Source of the DNA: JAZGER01 sp036480335
Lineage (GTDB): Bacteria; Pseudomonadota; Gammaproteobacteria; DSM-19610
NCBI GenBank assembly: GCA_036480335.1
Contig: JAZGGH010000123.1
Location: 1 to 43,882, forward strand
Length of the DNA: 43,882 bases
Direction: 5' to 3'
Below are positions 33,970 through 42,894 of the stretch, in pieces. A model generated the notes under the pieces. It ran no database searches. It was given only the letters and a program-made list of their open reading frames with translations, and had not been told where the DNA came from. A program made the position numbers and the translations under genes. The first letter of the stretch is position 1. Every line of letters starts with the position of its first letter.

Positions 33970-34758
33970 ATGTCATTTTCTGTAATCGTGCCGGTCTATA
34001 ACGAGGCCGAAAATATCCAGCCACTACTGCAGGAGCTGGCAGACAGCCTGTCTGATGGGCCGATGTTTGAAGTCATTTATGTTAACGATGATAGCGATGA
34101 TGACTCAGCTCAAAAGCTGACGGAAGCAGCCGGCATATATCCCTGGCTGCGCATTATTGAGCACCAGCAACGTAGCGGCCAGAGCGCTGCACTGGTGACC
34201 GGCATCAAGGCTGCCCAGTATCCTGTGATCGTTACGCTGGATGGCGATGGGCAGAATGATCCGGATGATATTCCTGTGCTGATGCAGATGTATGTGGATG
34301 ACGCATCGACCGCTCCTTTATTACTGGCCGGGCACCGTGTAACGCGCCGCGACAGTATTTCGAAACGACTGTCATCTCGTATTGCCAATGCGGTACGCTC
34401 AGCTTTTCTGGGCGATGGAGTGCCGGATACGGGTTGTGGCCTGAAGGTGTTTCCACGCGAGCTGTTTTTACAGCTACCTTGCTTTGATCATATGCACCGT
34501 TTCTTGCCAGCGCTGGTAAAAAGCCACGGTGCAGTGGTGAAGTCAGTGGCGGTCGGGCATCGTTCCAGGCAGCGCGGTGTGACCAAATACGGTGTCGGTA
34601 ATCGTCTGTGGGTGGGCATTGAAGATATGCTGGGGGTAAAGTGGTTAATGCAACACCCGCCCTTGAATGAGGATAATAATGCTGGCTGGTTGCATAAACG
34701 CGGCCTGTTCTGGCTAAAAAAGCGTCACTGTGAAGTGGCATCAAGTGAGGTTAAATAA
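33970..34758 (+). CDS. Family 2 glycosyltransferase (polyprenyl-phosphate sugar synthase type)
   Basis: A 262-residue GT-A enzyme: SVIVPVYNEAENIQPLL at the N-terminus and the metal-binding DGDGQNDP (Asp91, Asp93), with GCGLKVFPRELF further on. It resembles dolichol-phosphate mannose synthase / ArnC-type enzymes that move a sugar from a nucleotide to undecaprenyl phosphate, but it lacks the C-terminal membrane helices of ArnC. AGGTAAA upstream of ATG 33970 is a usable ribosome site. It is the first gene of a run with the LAB_N and GT39 genes. Confidence 0.87.
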   Translation: MSFSVIVPVYNEAENIQPLLQELADSLSDGPMFEVIYVNDDSDDDSAQKLTEAAGIYPWLRIIEHQQRSGQSAALVTGIKAAQYPVIVTLDGDGQNDPDDIPVLMQMYVDDASTAPLLLAGHRVTRRDSISKRLSSRIANAVRSAFLGDGVPDTGCGLKVFPRELFLQLPCFDHMHRFLPALVKSHGAVVKSVAVGHRSRQRGVTKYGVGNRLWVGIEDMLGVKWLMQHPPLNEDNNAGWLHKRGLFWLKKRHCEVASSEVK

Positions 34759-34770
34759 TGGGCACTGCTA

Positions 34771-35061
34771 ATGTTTGAACAACCCCTGATCTGGCTGATT
34801 ATCGGGTTTGGTGGGCAGGCGTTGTTTTCAACACGCTTTCTACTGCAATGGATTGCGAGTGAAAAACAAAAGAAAAGTGTTATCCCGGTGGCGTTCTGGT
34901 ATTTCAGTCTGGCGGGTGGTGCCACGCTGTTAATTTATGCCATTCATATCGGAGATCCGGTGTTCATTCTTGGTCAGTCGATGGGGGCCTTCATCTATAG
35001 CCGAAATCTGTATTTTATTTACAAGCATAAGCGCGAATCACAAGTGTCTGAGTCTGAATGA
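34771..35061 (+). CDS. Lipid-A-disaccharide synthase N-terminal domain (LAB_N) protein
   Basis: A 96-residue protein with three predicted membrane helices and the LAB_N pattern: GFGGQALFSTRFLLQWIASEK, SVIPVAFWYFSLAGG, and QSMGAFIYSRNLYFIYK. In some bacteria this domain is fused to LpxB; alone it occurs with glycosyltransferases and is thought to help handle lipid-linked sugar, perhaps like the small flippase-like ArnE/ArnF. It starts 12 bases after the GT2 stop and its end overlaps the GT39 start by four bases, so the three genes form a unit. Confidence 0.87.
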   Translation: MFEQPLIWLIIGFGGQALFSTRFLLQWIASEKQKKSVIPVAFWYFSLAGGATLLIYAIHIGDPVFILGQSMGAFIYSRNLYFIYKHKRESQVSESE

Positions 35062-36512
35062 AATCAATGCTTCGACATTCCTCGGCCTGGTTTCTGATCG
35101 GCCTTATTGCCGTTACGATACAGATTGGCTTGCGGCCCTTGCTGGCGGTAGACGAAACACGTTATCTGTCTGTGGCCTGGGAAATGTGGTCGAGGCAGGA
35201 TTTTCTGGTGCCTTTTCTGAATGCTGAGCCATACAGCCATAAACCGCCATTATTATTCTGGATGATTCAGGGAATTTGGCAATTGACCGGGGTAGAAGCC
35301 TGGTCGGCTCGACTGGTGGTGCCGTTGCTGGCGTTGTTGGTTATTTTCCAGAGCAAAATTCTGGCACGACAGTTATGGCCACTGAGAACGATTGAAGTTG
35401 ATGTGATTGTGCCCTGGTTGTTGTTGGGTGGCTGGTTCTGGATGGTGTTCATGAGCATGGTGCAGTTTGATTTGTTGCTGACATCCATGGCCATGCTTGC
35501 CTGGTCAGGATTGTTGCGAGCACCGCGCCATGGTTTTAGCGGCTGGTTGCTGGTGGCAGCAGGTATTGGACTTGGCGTGTTGGCAAAAGGCCCGGTTATT
35601 CTGCTGGCGGTTATGCCTCCTGCAATACTAGCGCCACTCTGGTTGGTGAAAACTGAATCGATACGTTGGACTTCATGGTATCTGCGACTGTTTTTGAGTT
35701 TGCTAGCCGGTGCTGGTCTAGCGCTGGCATGGGCAATACCAGCTGGTCTGGCAGGCGGGGATGCGTATCGTGAGGCTATTTTCTGGGGTCAGACTTCCGG
35801 CCGGGTTGTTGATTCCTTTGCCCATGCCAGCCCCTGGTGGAGTTACCTGCTGTGGCTACCCCTGCTGTGTCTGCCCTGGTTATTATTGCCGCGCCTGTGG
35901 CTCGCCTTCACAGCATTGCCCGCCATTTTCCATGAACGCGGCAGCCGTTTTCTGCTGGTTGTGTTGATCTCGATGATAGTGGCCTTCAGTCTAGTGAGCG
36001 GTAAGCAGCCAAAATATCTGTTGCCATTGTTGCCAGTCATCATGCTGTTGTTTGCACGTCTGCTAATGGAAAATAGTTATCTGGATGATGCGCATATTCA
36101 GTCGCTGGGTAAGGTAACCATTTTTTCATTGTTGTTAATCAGCCTGTTTCATATTGTGGCAGTGCCGTTGCAAGGGGCAAAGCACGATTTAACCCCGGTC
36201 AGTGAAAAAATTGCATTGTTGCAGCAGCAGGAAGTGGCGGTTGCCAATCTGGGGAAATATCATGGTGAGTTCCATTTTCTCGGGCGCCTGATTCAGCCTC
36301 TGAGCGAAATACCCTATAACGCTGAGGCGATAAGATCCTGGTTGCTAGAACACCCAAAGGGCATGATTGTCATGTATGATCGCCACAGTGCCATGCAGGT
36401 GCCGGATACGGTTTATCGGCAGCCTTATCGTCAGGGGCAATTGATCATCCTGCCGGTACAATGGTTGATGAGTGATCCTGACCATCTTGAGGCATTGCTG
36501 ACAAAAGCCTGA
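35058..36512 (+). CDS. Family 39 glycosyltransferase, ArnT/PMT-like
   Basis: A 484-residue polytopic protein with about a dozen hydrophobic segments. The first periplasmic loop has the family's DETRY motif (Asp32, Glu33, Arg35) and the HKPPL motif near residue 62, as in ArnT (lipid A aminoarabinose transferase) and protein mannosyltransferases. It should use the lipid-phosphate sugar made by the GT2 enzyme to decorate lipid A, another lipid or a protein in the periplasm. The sugar and acceptor cannot be deduced. The start overlaps the LAB_N stop (ATGA). Confidence 0.87.
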   Translation: MKSMLRHSSAWFLIGLIAVTIQIGLRPLLAVDETRYLSVAWEMWSRQDFLVPFLNAEPYSHKPPLLFWMIQGIWQLTGVEAWSARLVVPLLALLVIFQSKILARQLWPLRTIEVDVIVPWLLLGGWFWMVFMSMVQFDLLLTSMAMLAWSGLLRAPRHGFSGWLLVAAGIGLGVLAKGPVILLAVMPPAILAPLWLVKTESIRWTSWYLRLFLSLLAGAGLALAWAIPAGLAGGDAYREAIFWGQTSGRVVDSFAHASPWWSYLLWLPLLCLPWLLLPRLWLAFTALPAIFHERGSRFLLVVLISMIVAFSLVSGKQPKYLLPLLPVIMLLFARLLMENSYLDDAHIQSLGKVTIFSLLLISLFHIVAVPLQGAKHDLTPVSEKIALLQQQEVAVANLGKYHGEFHFLGRLIQPLSEIPYNAEAIRSWLLEHPKGMIVMYDRHSAMQVPDTVYRQPYRQGQLIILPVQWLMSDPDHLEALLTKA

Positions 36513-36563
36513 ATATCCTTATATATAGAAAGATCCTGGTGATTTAACTACGGTGATAAAACC

Positions 36564-37766
36564 ATGACAGATACAACAGAACTGGCGCCATTACGCTTGA
36601 AGAAGAATGAGGAGCGCCGCCTGCGTGCTGGCCATCTCTGGGTCTACAGCAATGAAATTGATATTGCTGCGACTCCCTTGAAAGCGTTTGCGGCAGGCCA
36701 GCCAGTATTGATTCAGGCTCACAACGGCAAGCCACTAGGCACAGGTTATGTTAATCCAAATAGCCTGATTTGTGCGCGGCTGGTAAGCAGGGATCACAAA
36801 TATCAACTGGACAGATCATTGCTGATTCATCGCATGAAGATAGCCCTGTCATTACGCGAACAGTTATTTAAGGACCCCTTTTATCGCCTGGTTTATGCTG
36901 AAAGTGATGGTTTGCCGGGTTTGGTCATCGATCGTTACGGGGATGTATTTGTATTGCAGTGTACAACGGCCGGTATGGATAATATGCGCGATGCCATTCT
37001 TGAGGCGCTGGAAAAACTCTTCAAGCCACGCGCCATTATTTTGCGCAACGACAGTTCAATCCGCAAAATGGAAGGTCTGGAACAAACCGTCGAAACGCTG
37101 GGCGATTTACCCGAGCAGGTTGAAATACCTGAAAACAAGTCGCGTTTTCGTGTTGCACTGGAAGGCAGTCAGAAAACTGGCTGGTTTTATGACCAACGCA
37201 TGAATCGCCAGCGACTGACAAATTATATCCGCGGTAAACGTGTGCTGGATGTTTTCAGTTATGTCGGTGCCTGGGGCGTGCAGGCAGCGGTGCATGGAGC
37301 GGAGCAGGTGTTCTGTGTTGATAGCTCGGCCACGGCACTGACATCACTGGAAGAAAATGCCGCAATCAACAATGTGGCTGATAAAGTGGTGACTCTGCAG
37401 GGTGATGCCTTTAATGCGTTGAGCCAGTTACGCAATGAAGATGAGAAGTTTGATGTGGTCATTCTGGATCCACCGGCCTTCATCAAACGCCGCAAGGACA
37501 GCAAGGCGGGTGAACAGGCCTATCATCGGATTAACCAATTGGGCATGCGGTTGCTGGCGCGGGATGGTATTCTGGTATCTGCTTCCTGTTCACAGCAACT
37601 GGCGGAAACCCAGCTGCAGAAAATTGTCCTGCAGGACTCACGGCACCTTGATCGTACATTGCAGATTGTCGAGCGTGGTCATCAGGGACCGGATCACCCA
37701 GTGCACCCGGCAATACCGGAAACGGCCTATCTGAAAGCCCTGTTCTGCCGGCTGACACGGGTATGA
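36564..37766 (+). CDS. rlmI: 23S rRNA (cytosine-C5)-methyltransferase RlmI-like
   Basis: A 400-residue protein: an N-terminal PUA domain (about 10-90, with RLRAGHLWVYSNEI), a central beta-rich domain, and a Rossmann methyltransferase domain (VLDVFSYVGAWGVQAA, VVILDPPAFIKRR) ending in the typical LKALFCRL. This is the YccW/RlmI plan, which in Escherichia coli makes m5C1962 in 23S rRNA; the SCSQQL segment around residue 345 contains the candidate catalytic cysteine. Relatives such as RlmK fusions are longer. Single gene, 51 bases after the GT39 gene, so possibly a read-through unit. Confidence 0.87.
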   Translation: MTDTTELAPLRLKKNEERRLRAGHLWVYSNEIDIAATPLKAFAAGQPVLIQAHNGKPLGTGYVNPNSLICARLVSRDHKYQLDRSLLIHRMKIALSLREQLFKDPFYRLVYAESDGLPGLVIDRYGDVFVLQCTTAGMDNMRDAILEALEKLFKPRAIILRNDSSIRKMEGLEQTVETLGDLPEQVEIPENKSRFRVALEGSQKTGWFYDQRMNRQRLTNYIRGKRVLDVFSYVGAWGVQAAVHGAEQVFCVDSSATALTSLEENAAINNVADKVVTLQGDAFNALSQLRNEDEKFDVVILDPPAFIKRRKDSKAGEQAYHRINQLGMRLLARDGILVSASCSQQLAETQLQKIVLQDSRHLDRTLQIVERGHQGPDHPVHPAIPETAYLKALFCRLTRV

Positions 37767-37806
37767 TCCCCACTTTATAATAACCTTAACACTCGAGTTA
37801 GTAACT

Positions 37807-38601
37807 ATGTTGCAATACCCACACATCGATCCCGCCATCATTTCTTTCGGGCCAGTTGCTGTACACTGGTACGGCATGATGTATCTGCTAGCTTTTCTCG
37901 CTGGCTGGGGTTTGGGGCATTACCGGGCCACCAGGCCAGGCTCGACATGGAGCAGTGAAGAGATTGGTGACCTGGTATTTTATACCGCATTGGGCGTCGT
38001 TCTCGGTGGGCGTTTTGGCTACATCCTGTTTTATAACTTTTCTTATTTTCTCGAAAACCCTCTGCTGATCTTCAAGGTCTGGCAGGGGGGAATGTCATTT
38101 CATGGCGGCATGCTTGGCGTCTTTATCGCCATGTGGTTATACGGCCGCAAAACCGGGCGAACTTTTTTTCAGGTAACCGACTTCATGGCACCTCTGGTTC
38201 CTATCGGCCTGGGCGCAGGCAGAATCGGTAATTTCATTAACGGCGAGTTGTGGGGACGGCCAACCGACCTGCCCTGGGGTATGGTTTTCCCGTTTGTTGA
38301 TAACCAGCCACGCCATCCTTCGATGCTATATGAAGCCTTGCTGGAAGGTCTGGTATTGTTCATTATCCTTTGGTGGTTTTCATCAAAAGCCCGGCCGCAT
38401 CGTGCCGTATCCGGTGTGTTTATGTTGTGCTATGGCATCTTCCGTTTTGCCGTTGAATTTGTGCGTGTGCCAGATGTGCATATCGGTTTCATGGCTTTCG
38501 GCTGGTTAACTCGCGGACAGCTATTATCATTACCGATGATTCTGTTTGGCCTGTTCCTGTTATGGCTGGCCTACGGCCGACAGGCAGAGGTAAAAAAATG
38601 A
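37807..38601 (+). CDS. lgt: Prolipoprotein diacylglyceryl transferase
   Basis: A 264-residue membrane protein with about seven helices and the Lgt signature GAGRIGNFINGELWGR (Arg139, Asn142, Asn145, Glu147) plus His99 in SFHGG, the counterpart of catalytic His103 in Escherichia coli. It moves diacylglycerol from phosphatidylglycerol onto the lipobox cysteine of prolipoproteins, such as the BamD and YbaY-like proteins seen elsewhere in this window. Its stop overlaps the thyA start (ATGA), the usual lgt-thyA arrangement of many proteobacteria. Confidence 0.96.
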   Translation: MLQYPHIDPAIISFGPVAVHWYGMMYLLAFLAGWGLGHYRATRPGSTWSSEEIGDLVFYTALGVVLGGRFGYILFYNFSYFLENPLLIFKVWQGGMSFHGGMLGVFIAMWLYGRKTGRTFFQVTDFMAPLVPIGLGAGRIGNFINGELWGRPTDLPWGMVFPFVDNQPRHPSMLYEALLEGLVLFIILWWFSSKARPHRAVSGVFMLCYGIFRFAVEFVRVPDVHIGFMAFGWLTRGQLLSLPMILFGLFLLWLAYGRQAEVKK

Positions 38602-39431
38602 AGCAGTATCTGGAGCTGTTGCAGGATATTCTGGATAACGGTCAGCAGAAAGGTGATCGTACCGGCACCGGCACACTGAGTGTGTTTGGTCGGCAATTAC
38701 GCTTTGATCTGGCGGCAGGTTTTCCGATGGTGACCACCAAAAAGCTGCACCTGCGCTCAATCATTCATGAGTTGCTATGGTTTCTGAAAGGCGATACCAA
38801 CATTCAATATCTGCATGATAATGGCGTTAGTATCTGGGATGAGTGGGCCACCGATAGTGGTGATCTGGGGCCGGTTTACGGCTTTCAGTGGCGCTCCTGG
38901 CCAACGCCGGATGGGCGCCACATTGATCAGATTTCACAAGTGATTGATCAATTGAAAACTACTCCAGATTCACGCCGTATTATTGTTAGTGCCTGGAATG
39001 TAGCTGACCTGCCTGATGAATCCATTCCACCGCAGGCAAATGCTGAAGCTGGGCGTATGGCGCTGGCTCCCTGCCATGCCTTTTTTCAGTTTTATGTGGC
39101 TGATGGCAAGCTTTCCTGTCAGTTATACCAGCGCTCCTGTGATAGCTTTATCGGCCTGCCATTTAACATTGCATCCTATGCACTGTTAACACATATGGTG
39201 GCTCAGCAATGTGGCCTGGAAGTGGGTGATTTTGTCTGGACAGGTGGCGACGTTCATCTGTATAGCAATCATCTGGAACAAACCCGATTACAATTAGGGC
39301 GCGAAGCCTATGCCTTGCCAACACTTTCGATGGCGCGCAAACCGGCTTCCATATTTGATTATCAGTTTGACGATTTTAAAATTACCGGTTACGAAAGTCA
39401 TGCTCATATCAAGGCACCGATAGCCATCTGA
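38598..39431 (+). CDS. thyA: Thymidylate synthase
   Basis: A 277-residue ThyA; the catalytic Cys159 lies in LAPCHAFFQF, with RTGTGT and YQRSCD also present. It methylates dUMP to dTMP using methylene-THF, leaving dihydrofolate for the neighbouring folA. It is 13 residues longer than the 264-residue enzyme of Escherichia coli because of a short insertion (PPQANAEAGRMA, about 144-155) just before the catalytic loop, a feature also known from other thyA groups. ATG 38598 overlaps the lgt stop; upstream in-frame codons lie within lgt. Confidence 0.96.
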   Translation: MKQYLELLQDILDNGQQKGDRTGTGTLSVFGRQLRFDLAAGFPMVTTKKLHLRSIIHELLWFLKGDTNIQYLHDNGVSIWDEWATDSGDLGPVYGFQWRSWPTPDGRHIDQISQVIDQLKTTPDSRRIIVSAWNVADLPDESIPPQANAEAGRMALAPCHAFFQFYVADGKLSCQLYQRSCDSFIGLPFNIASYALLTHMVAQQCGLEVGDFVWTGGDVHLYSNHLEQTRLQLGREAYALPTLSMARKPASIFDYQFDDFKITGYESHAHIKAPIAI

Positions 39432-39438
39432 TGCCCAA

Positions 39439-39933
39439 ATGAAAATATCACTGATCGTTGCCATGACAGAAACTCGCATAATCGGCATTGATAATCAACT
39501 GCCCTGGCGACTGTCTGCCGACCTAAAAAACTTTCGTCGCCTGACCACCGGTAAGCCCGTCATCATGGGGCGAAAAACGCATGAATCGATCGGCAGACCG
39601 TTACCTGATAGATTGAATATTGTCCTCACGCGTGATGCAGTATTCACTGCCGAGGGCTGTGTGGTCATGCATGATATAGCGGCTGCACTCAAAGCAGCTG
39701 GCGATGCGGAAGAAGTGATAATCATGGGTGGCGCCCAGCTATATGAGCAAACCATTCACATGGCAGAGAAAATTTATCTCACCCTGGTGCATGCGAAACT
39801 TGAAGGTGATGCCTGGTTTCCGGAAACTAATCGTGACGACTGGTGCGAAACAAGCCGTGAACATTTTTGCGCCGATGAAAAAAATGAATTCGATTATGAG
39901 TTTATTGTTCTGGAGCGCCAGAAGAAGCAGTAG
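39439..39933 (+). CDS. folA: Dihydrofolate reductase
   Basis: A 164-residue enzyme with ISLIVAMTETRIIGIDNQLPW, Asp28 at the folate-binding position (Asp27 in Escherichia coli), and VIMGRKTHESIGRPLP. It restores tetrahydrofolate used up by ThyA. Only seven bases separate it from thyA, forming an lgt-thyA-folA operon. Tetrahydrofolate is also the carrier required by the glycine cleavage genes earlier in the window. Confidence 0.95.
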   Translation: MKISLIVAMTETRIIGIDNQLPWRLSADLKNFRRLTTGKPVIMGRKTHESIGRPLPDRLNIVLTRDAVFTAEGCVVMHDIAAALKAAGDAEEVIIMGGAQLYEQTIHMAEKIYLTLVHAKLEGDAWFPETNRDDWCETSREHFCADEKNEFDYEFIVLERQKKQ

Positions 39934-40044
39934 CCTCTTCATCGACTCTGCTCAGGAATCGGACATTGGGGCAAGAACGGTTGTAATTATTTCCTGTGGA
40001 AACGATAATGCAGGCATGCGTAGATTATTGAATGAAAGTCAAAA

Positions 40045-40602
40045 ATGAGCACTGTTCAGAAGGTAGAACCACTCTCTATTAAAGATTACCTGGCCCTGGA
40101 AAATCGAGGCGAGGAACGCCATGAATATGTCAATGGTTCTATCTATGCTATGGTTGGTGGTACTGCCAGGCACAATCAAATCACCTCTGCCATTTCCTCG
40201 GCTCTACGCACACATCTTAAAGGCAAATCCTGTACTGTTTTTATGTCGGATATGAAGGTCCAGGCTGAGAGTGTTTTTTATTACCCAGACGTAATGGTGG
40301 TGTGTTCGCCTGTTGATCTGGATTCTCTCTTTCAGTCTGAGCCAGTATTGTTGGTAGAGGTGCTATCAAAATCTACTGAAGCCAAAGATCGGCTTGAAAA
40401 ACTAGTTGCCTATCAAAGTATTCTAACAGTCAATGAATATGTGCTGGTTTCTCAGGACAAAGTCTCAATCGACATTTACCGCCGTGGTGAAGATGGGTGG
40501 CAGTTGATATCACTCAGCTATGGAGATACCGTAAGCTTGGTATCAGTGGATTATGAGGCTGATATTGAGACATTTTATGAAGATGTTATTGAGTCTTTTT
40601 AG
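40045..40602 (+). CDS. Uma2 family endonuclease-like protein
   Basis: A 185-residue protein of the Uma2 (DUF820) family: SIKDYLALENRGEERHEYVNG, then GTARHNQI, and a PD-(D/E)xK nuclease-type core with Asp82 (PDVMVV), Glu105 and Lys109 (LLVEVLSKST). The family is very abundant in cyanobacteria and scattered elsewhere; a natural function is not known, though a nuclease activity is assumed. Here it lies between folA and a membrane protein gene without an obvious operon partner, so a recent gain is plausible. Confidence 0.85.
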   Translation: MSTVQKVEPLSIKDYLALENRGEERHEYVNGSIYAMVGGTARHNQITSAISSALRTHLKGKSCTVFMSDMKVQAESVFYYPDVMVVCSPVDLDSLFQSEPVLLVEVLSKSTEAKDRLEKLVAYQSILTVNEYVLVSQDKVSIDIYRRGEDGWQLISLSYGDTVSLVSVDYEADIETFYEDVIESF

Positions 40603-40637
40603 CACAGTAGACGATGATACACCTATAATAAACCGCT

Positions 40638-41867
40638 ATGCTGCATCGAATCTGGACAGGTTTTTTTCTACTGGCTTTCATGGCCGGTTGCTACCAATGG
40701 TTATGGCTGCACGACGCAGCAGTCTTTCAACGCATGGTGCAGGCGACATTCGATATGTCGAAATTGTCTGTCGAGCTGGCTATCGGTCTGATCGGTACGC
40801 TGGCTTTCTGGCTGGGGATTATGAAAATTGCCGAAGCTTCCGGTCTGGTCGATCGCTTTGCAGAATTACTCACGCCATTGTTTACCCGCTTGATGCCGGA
40901 GGTGCCTGCCGGGCATCCGGCGCTGGGTTCGATGACTATGAATCTGTCTGCCAATTTGCTGGGTCTTGATAATGCGGCAACCCCGCTGGGGCTAAAAGCC
41001 ATGCAGGATTTGCAGGCATTGAATCCTGACAAACAGAGTGCCAGCAATGCACAAATTATTTTTCTGGTGCTCAACACCTCTTCAGTAACACTGTTCCCGA
41101 TCACTATTTTCATGTATCGCGCTCAACAGGGCGCAGCTGACCCGGCAGCTATTTTTATTCCTATCCTGATCGCCACCAGTTGCTCAACCATTGGTGGTTT
41201 GCTGATGGTGATGTGGGTGCAGCGCATTCGTATCCTTGATTACATTATGCTGCTTTATATAGGCGGTTTCATCGCCTTTCTGCTGGCTTTCATTGGTTAC
41301 TTTGCCAGCCTGGGTATGGAGCAATTGCAGCATCAGTCATCGTTGGTCGGCAACGGCCTGATTTTCAGTGCCATTATCAGTTTTCTACTCATTGCCCAGT
41401 ACAAATCCGTTAACGTGTATGAAACCTTTATCGAAGGTGCCAAACAGGGTTTTGAGGTGGCTATCCAGATTATTCCCTATCTGTTGGCTATGCTGGTCGC
41501 CATCGGTGTATTCAGAGCCAGTGGCGCACTTGATAGTATTGTCTGGCTGCTACGTGAAGCCGTTACACTGACGGGTGCAGACAGCCGTTTTGTCGATGCG
41601 CTGCCTACCGCTATCATGAAACCCCTGTCTGGATCTGGTGCGCGTGCCATGATGCTGGAGACGATGAGCACTTATGGTGTTGATTCCTTTGTCGCGCGCA
41701 TGACAGCTATAATCCAGGGTTCCACAGAAACCACTTTTTATGTGCTTGCTGTTTATTTTGGCTCGGTTGGTATTCGCCATACGCGTCATGCAGTGGGTTG
41801 TGGCCTGTTCGCAGACCTGTGCGGCATTGTGTCGGCTATTCTGGTGAGCTACTGGTTCTTTGGTTGA
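40638..41867 (+). CDS. SpmA/SpmB-like fused membrane protein (nucleoside recognition domain)
   Basis: A 409-residue polytopic protein with two copies of the nucleoside-recognition ('gate') domain: the first half contains MNLSANLLGLDNAATPLGLKAM, matching SpmA of Bacillus, and the second half contains KPLSGSGARAMMLETM and IQGSTETTFYVLAVYFG, matching SpmB. In spore formers the two are separate genes linked to core dehydration; in non-sporulating bacteria the fused form has no established role and may move a small solute. The gene ends 19 bases inside the convergent acyltransferase gene. Confidence 0.83.
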   Translation: MLHRIWTGFFLLAFMAGCYQWLWLHDAAVFQRMVQATFDMSKLSVELAIGLIGTLAFWLGIMKIAEASGLVDRFAELLTPLFTRLMPEVPAGHPALGSMTMNLSANLLGLDNAATPLGLKAMQDLQALNPDKQSASNAQIIFLVLNTSSVTLFPITIFMYRAQQGAADPAAIFIPILIATSCSTIGGLLMVMWVQRIRILDYIMLLYIGGFIAFLLAFIGYFASLGMEQLQHQSSLVGNGLIFSAIISFLLIAQYKSVNVYETFIEGAKQGFEVAIQIIPYLLAMLVAIGVFRASGALDSIVWLLREAVTLTGADSRFVDALPTAIMKPLSGSGARAMMLETMSTYGVDSFVARMTAIIQGSTETTFYVLAVYFGSVGIRHTRHAVGCGLFADLCGIVSAILVSYWFFG

Positions 41868-42664
41868 GTGGAGCCAGGCTGCTTGCTGGACATTTCTGCA
41901 AGTGCGGTAGAAATGCTATCACGAGCCGTCTCCAGCAGTCCTGCAGCGTTCCGTTTGTCTTCGGCAAGATTGTCGATATTGATGGCAGGTAAGTAGCGTA
42001 TCGTCATATGGTTTGTACGTCGACTGAAGCTTGACCATTTCTGATTTTTACCCAGAAATAATGGCTGGCAATAAATGGCAATAGGCTGTAGTGGATATCC
42101 AGATTTTACCGCAGTATGGAAAGCGGTGGTCCTGAATTTTCGCATGCTCGTGGCAGAAGGCGAGCGCGTACCCTCAGGAAAAAAAATCATATGATGGCCT
42201 TCGTTCAGACGTTCGCAACTTGATGCAATAATGCGTTTATTGCTACTGCCAGTACCGTCTATGCCTTCGATATAGCCGCCGACTTTTAAAAAAGATGACA
42301 GTACCCGGTTATCCAGCGATTCAGATTTAAACAGGCAGATAGCATTCGGAAAGTCTTTGAGAAAGACAATAATATCCAGCAGGCCGGGATGGTTAGATAC
42401 AATAACACACGGCGATTTATGCGGTTGACCTTCAAATGTGAACTTGACAAGTTGCAGAAAGCTCAATGTTTTTAAATAGGCGGAAACCTGAATATGTGCC
42501 GCATGAAGCGCTTTTTTTCTTGAGGCCTTCTGGTCGGTGCCACTTTTCATTATGCGAGGCATTTGCCAGTGACCAAGCCATAAAACCTGCACTGCGAACT
42601 GGATAAAACAATATGCTGTGAGCAGCATGCGCAAGGGAGTGATGAGGATTTCTGTTATGCCCAT
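41849..42664 (-). CDS. PlsC-like lysophospholipid acyltransferase
   Basis: A 271-residue membrane-bound acyltransferase of the LPLAT superfamily. The catalytic motif is NHPGLLD (His92 and Asp97 of HxxxxD), and the glycerol-phosphate-binding motif is FPEGTRS (162-168). An N-terminal hydrophobic segment (about 5-30) anchors it. Family members acylate lysophosphatidic acid at position 2 or related acceptors. Enzymes of this kind occur in aryl-polyene clusters, and the FabG-like gene nearby is of the type found there, but no other such genes are visible. True substrate is unknown. Confidence 0.8.
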   Translation of the reverse strand: MGITEILITPLRMLLTAYCFIQFAVQVLWLGHWQMPRIMKSGTDQKASRKKALHAAHIQVSAYLKTLSFLQLVKFTFEGQPHKSPCVIVSNHPGLLDIIVFLKDFPNAICLFKSESLDNRVLSSFLKVGGYIEGIDGTGSSNKRIIASSCERLNEGHHMIFFPEGTRSPSATSMRKFRTTAFHTAVKSGYPLQPIAIYCQPLFLGKNQKWSSFSRRTNHMTIRYLPAINIDNLAEDKRNAAGLLETARDSISTALAEMSSKQPGSTQPKNQ

Positions 42665-42767
42665 AGCCTGAGGTTTCCAACACCTTGCGTTTAAATATAA
42701 ACTTATGAATCAGCAAGAGATACTAATGTATTCATTTCAACTGATCCAGTGATAATTCGTTCAGTCC

Positions 42768-42833
42768 GAGGATGGCGACTGATAGTATAGAGGATGGCGA
42801 CTGATAGTATAGAGGATGGCGACTGATAGTATA
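42768..42833. repeat. Three perfect 22-bp tandem direct repeats
   Basis: Units at 42768-42789, 42790-42811 and 42812-42833 are identical (each starts GAGGATGG and ends GATAGTATA). They lie in the 230-base gap between the acyltransferase and FabG-like genes, 62 bases before the FabG start. They could be binding sites, a promoter-containing repeat (TAGTAT in each unit) or a slippage array. Confidence 0.95.
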
Positions 42834-42894
42834 TTAGTTATGTCTCGGCTAAAATAGCCAAAATCGAATAACTGATGCAGGTTAATATCATCCT

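Noticed and set aside
40553..40969. Plus-strand frame across the Uma2 and SpmA/B junction
   Set aside because: It is an out-of-frame overlap of two real genes, without motif or ribosome site.
42768..42833. CRISPR array
   Set aside because: The three repeats are directly adjacent with no spacers and no cas genes are near.
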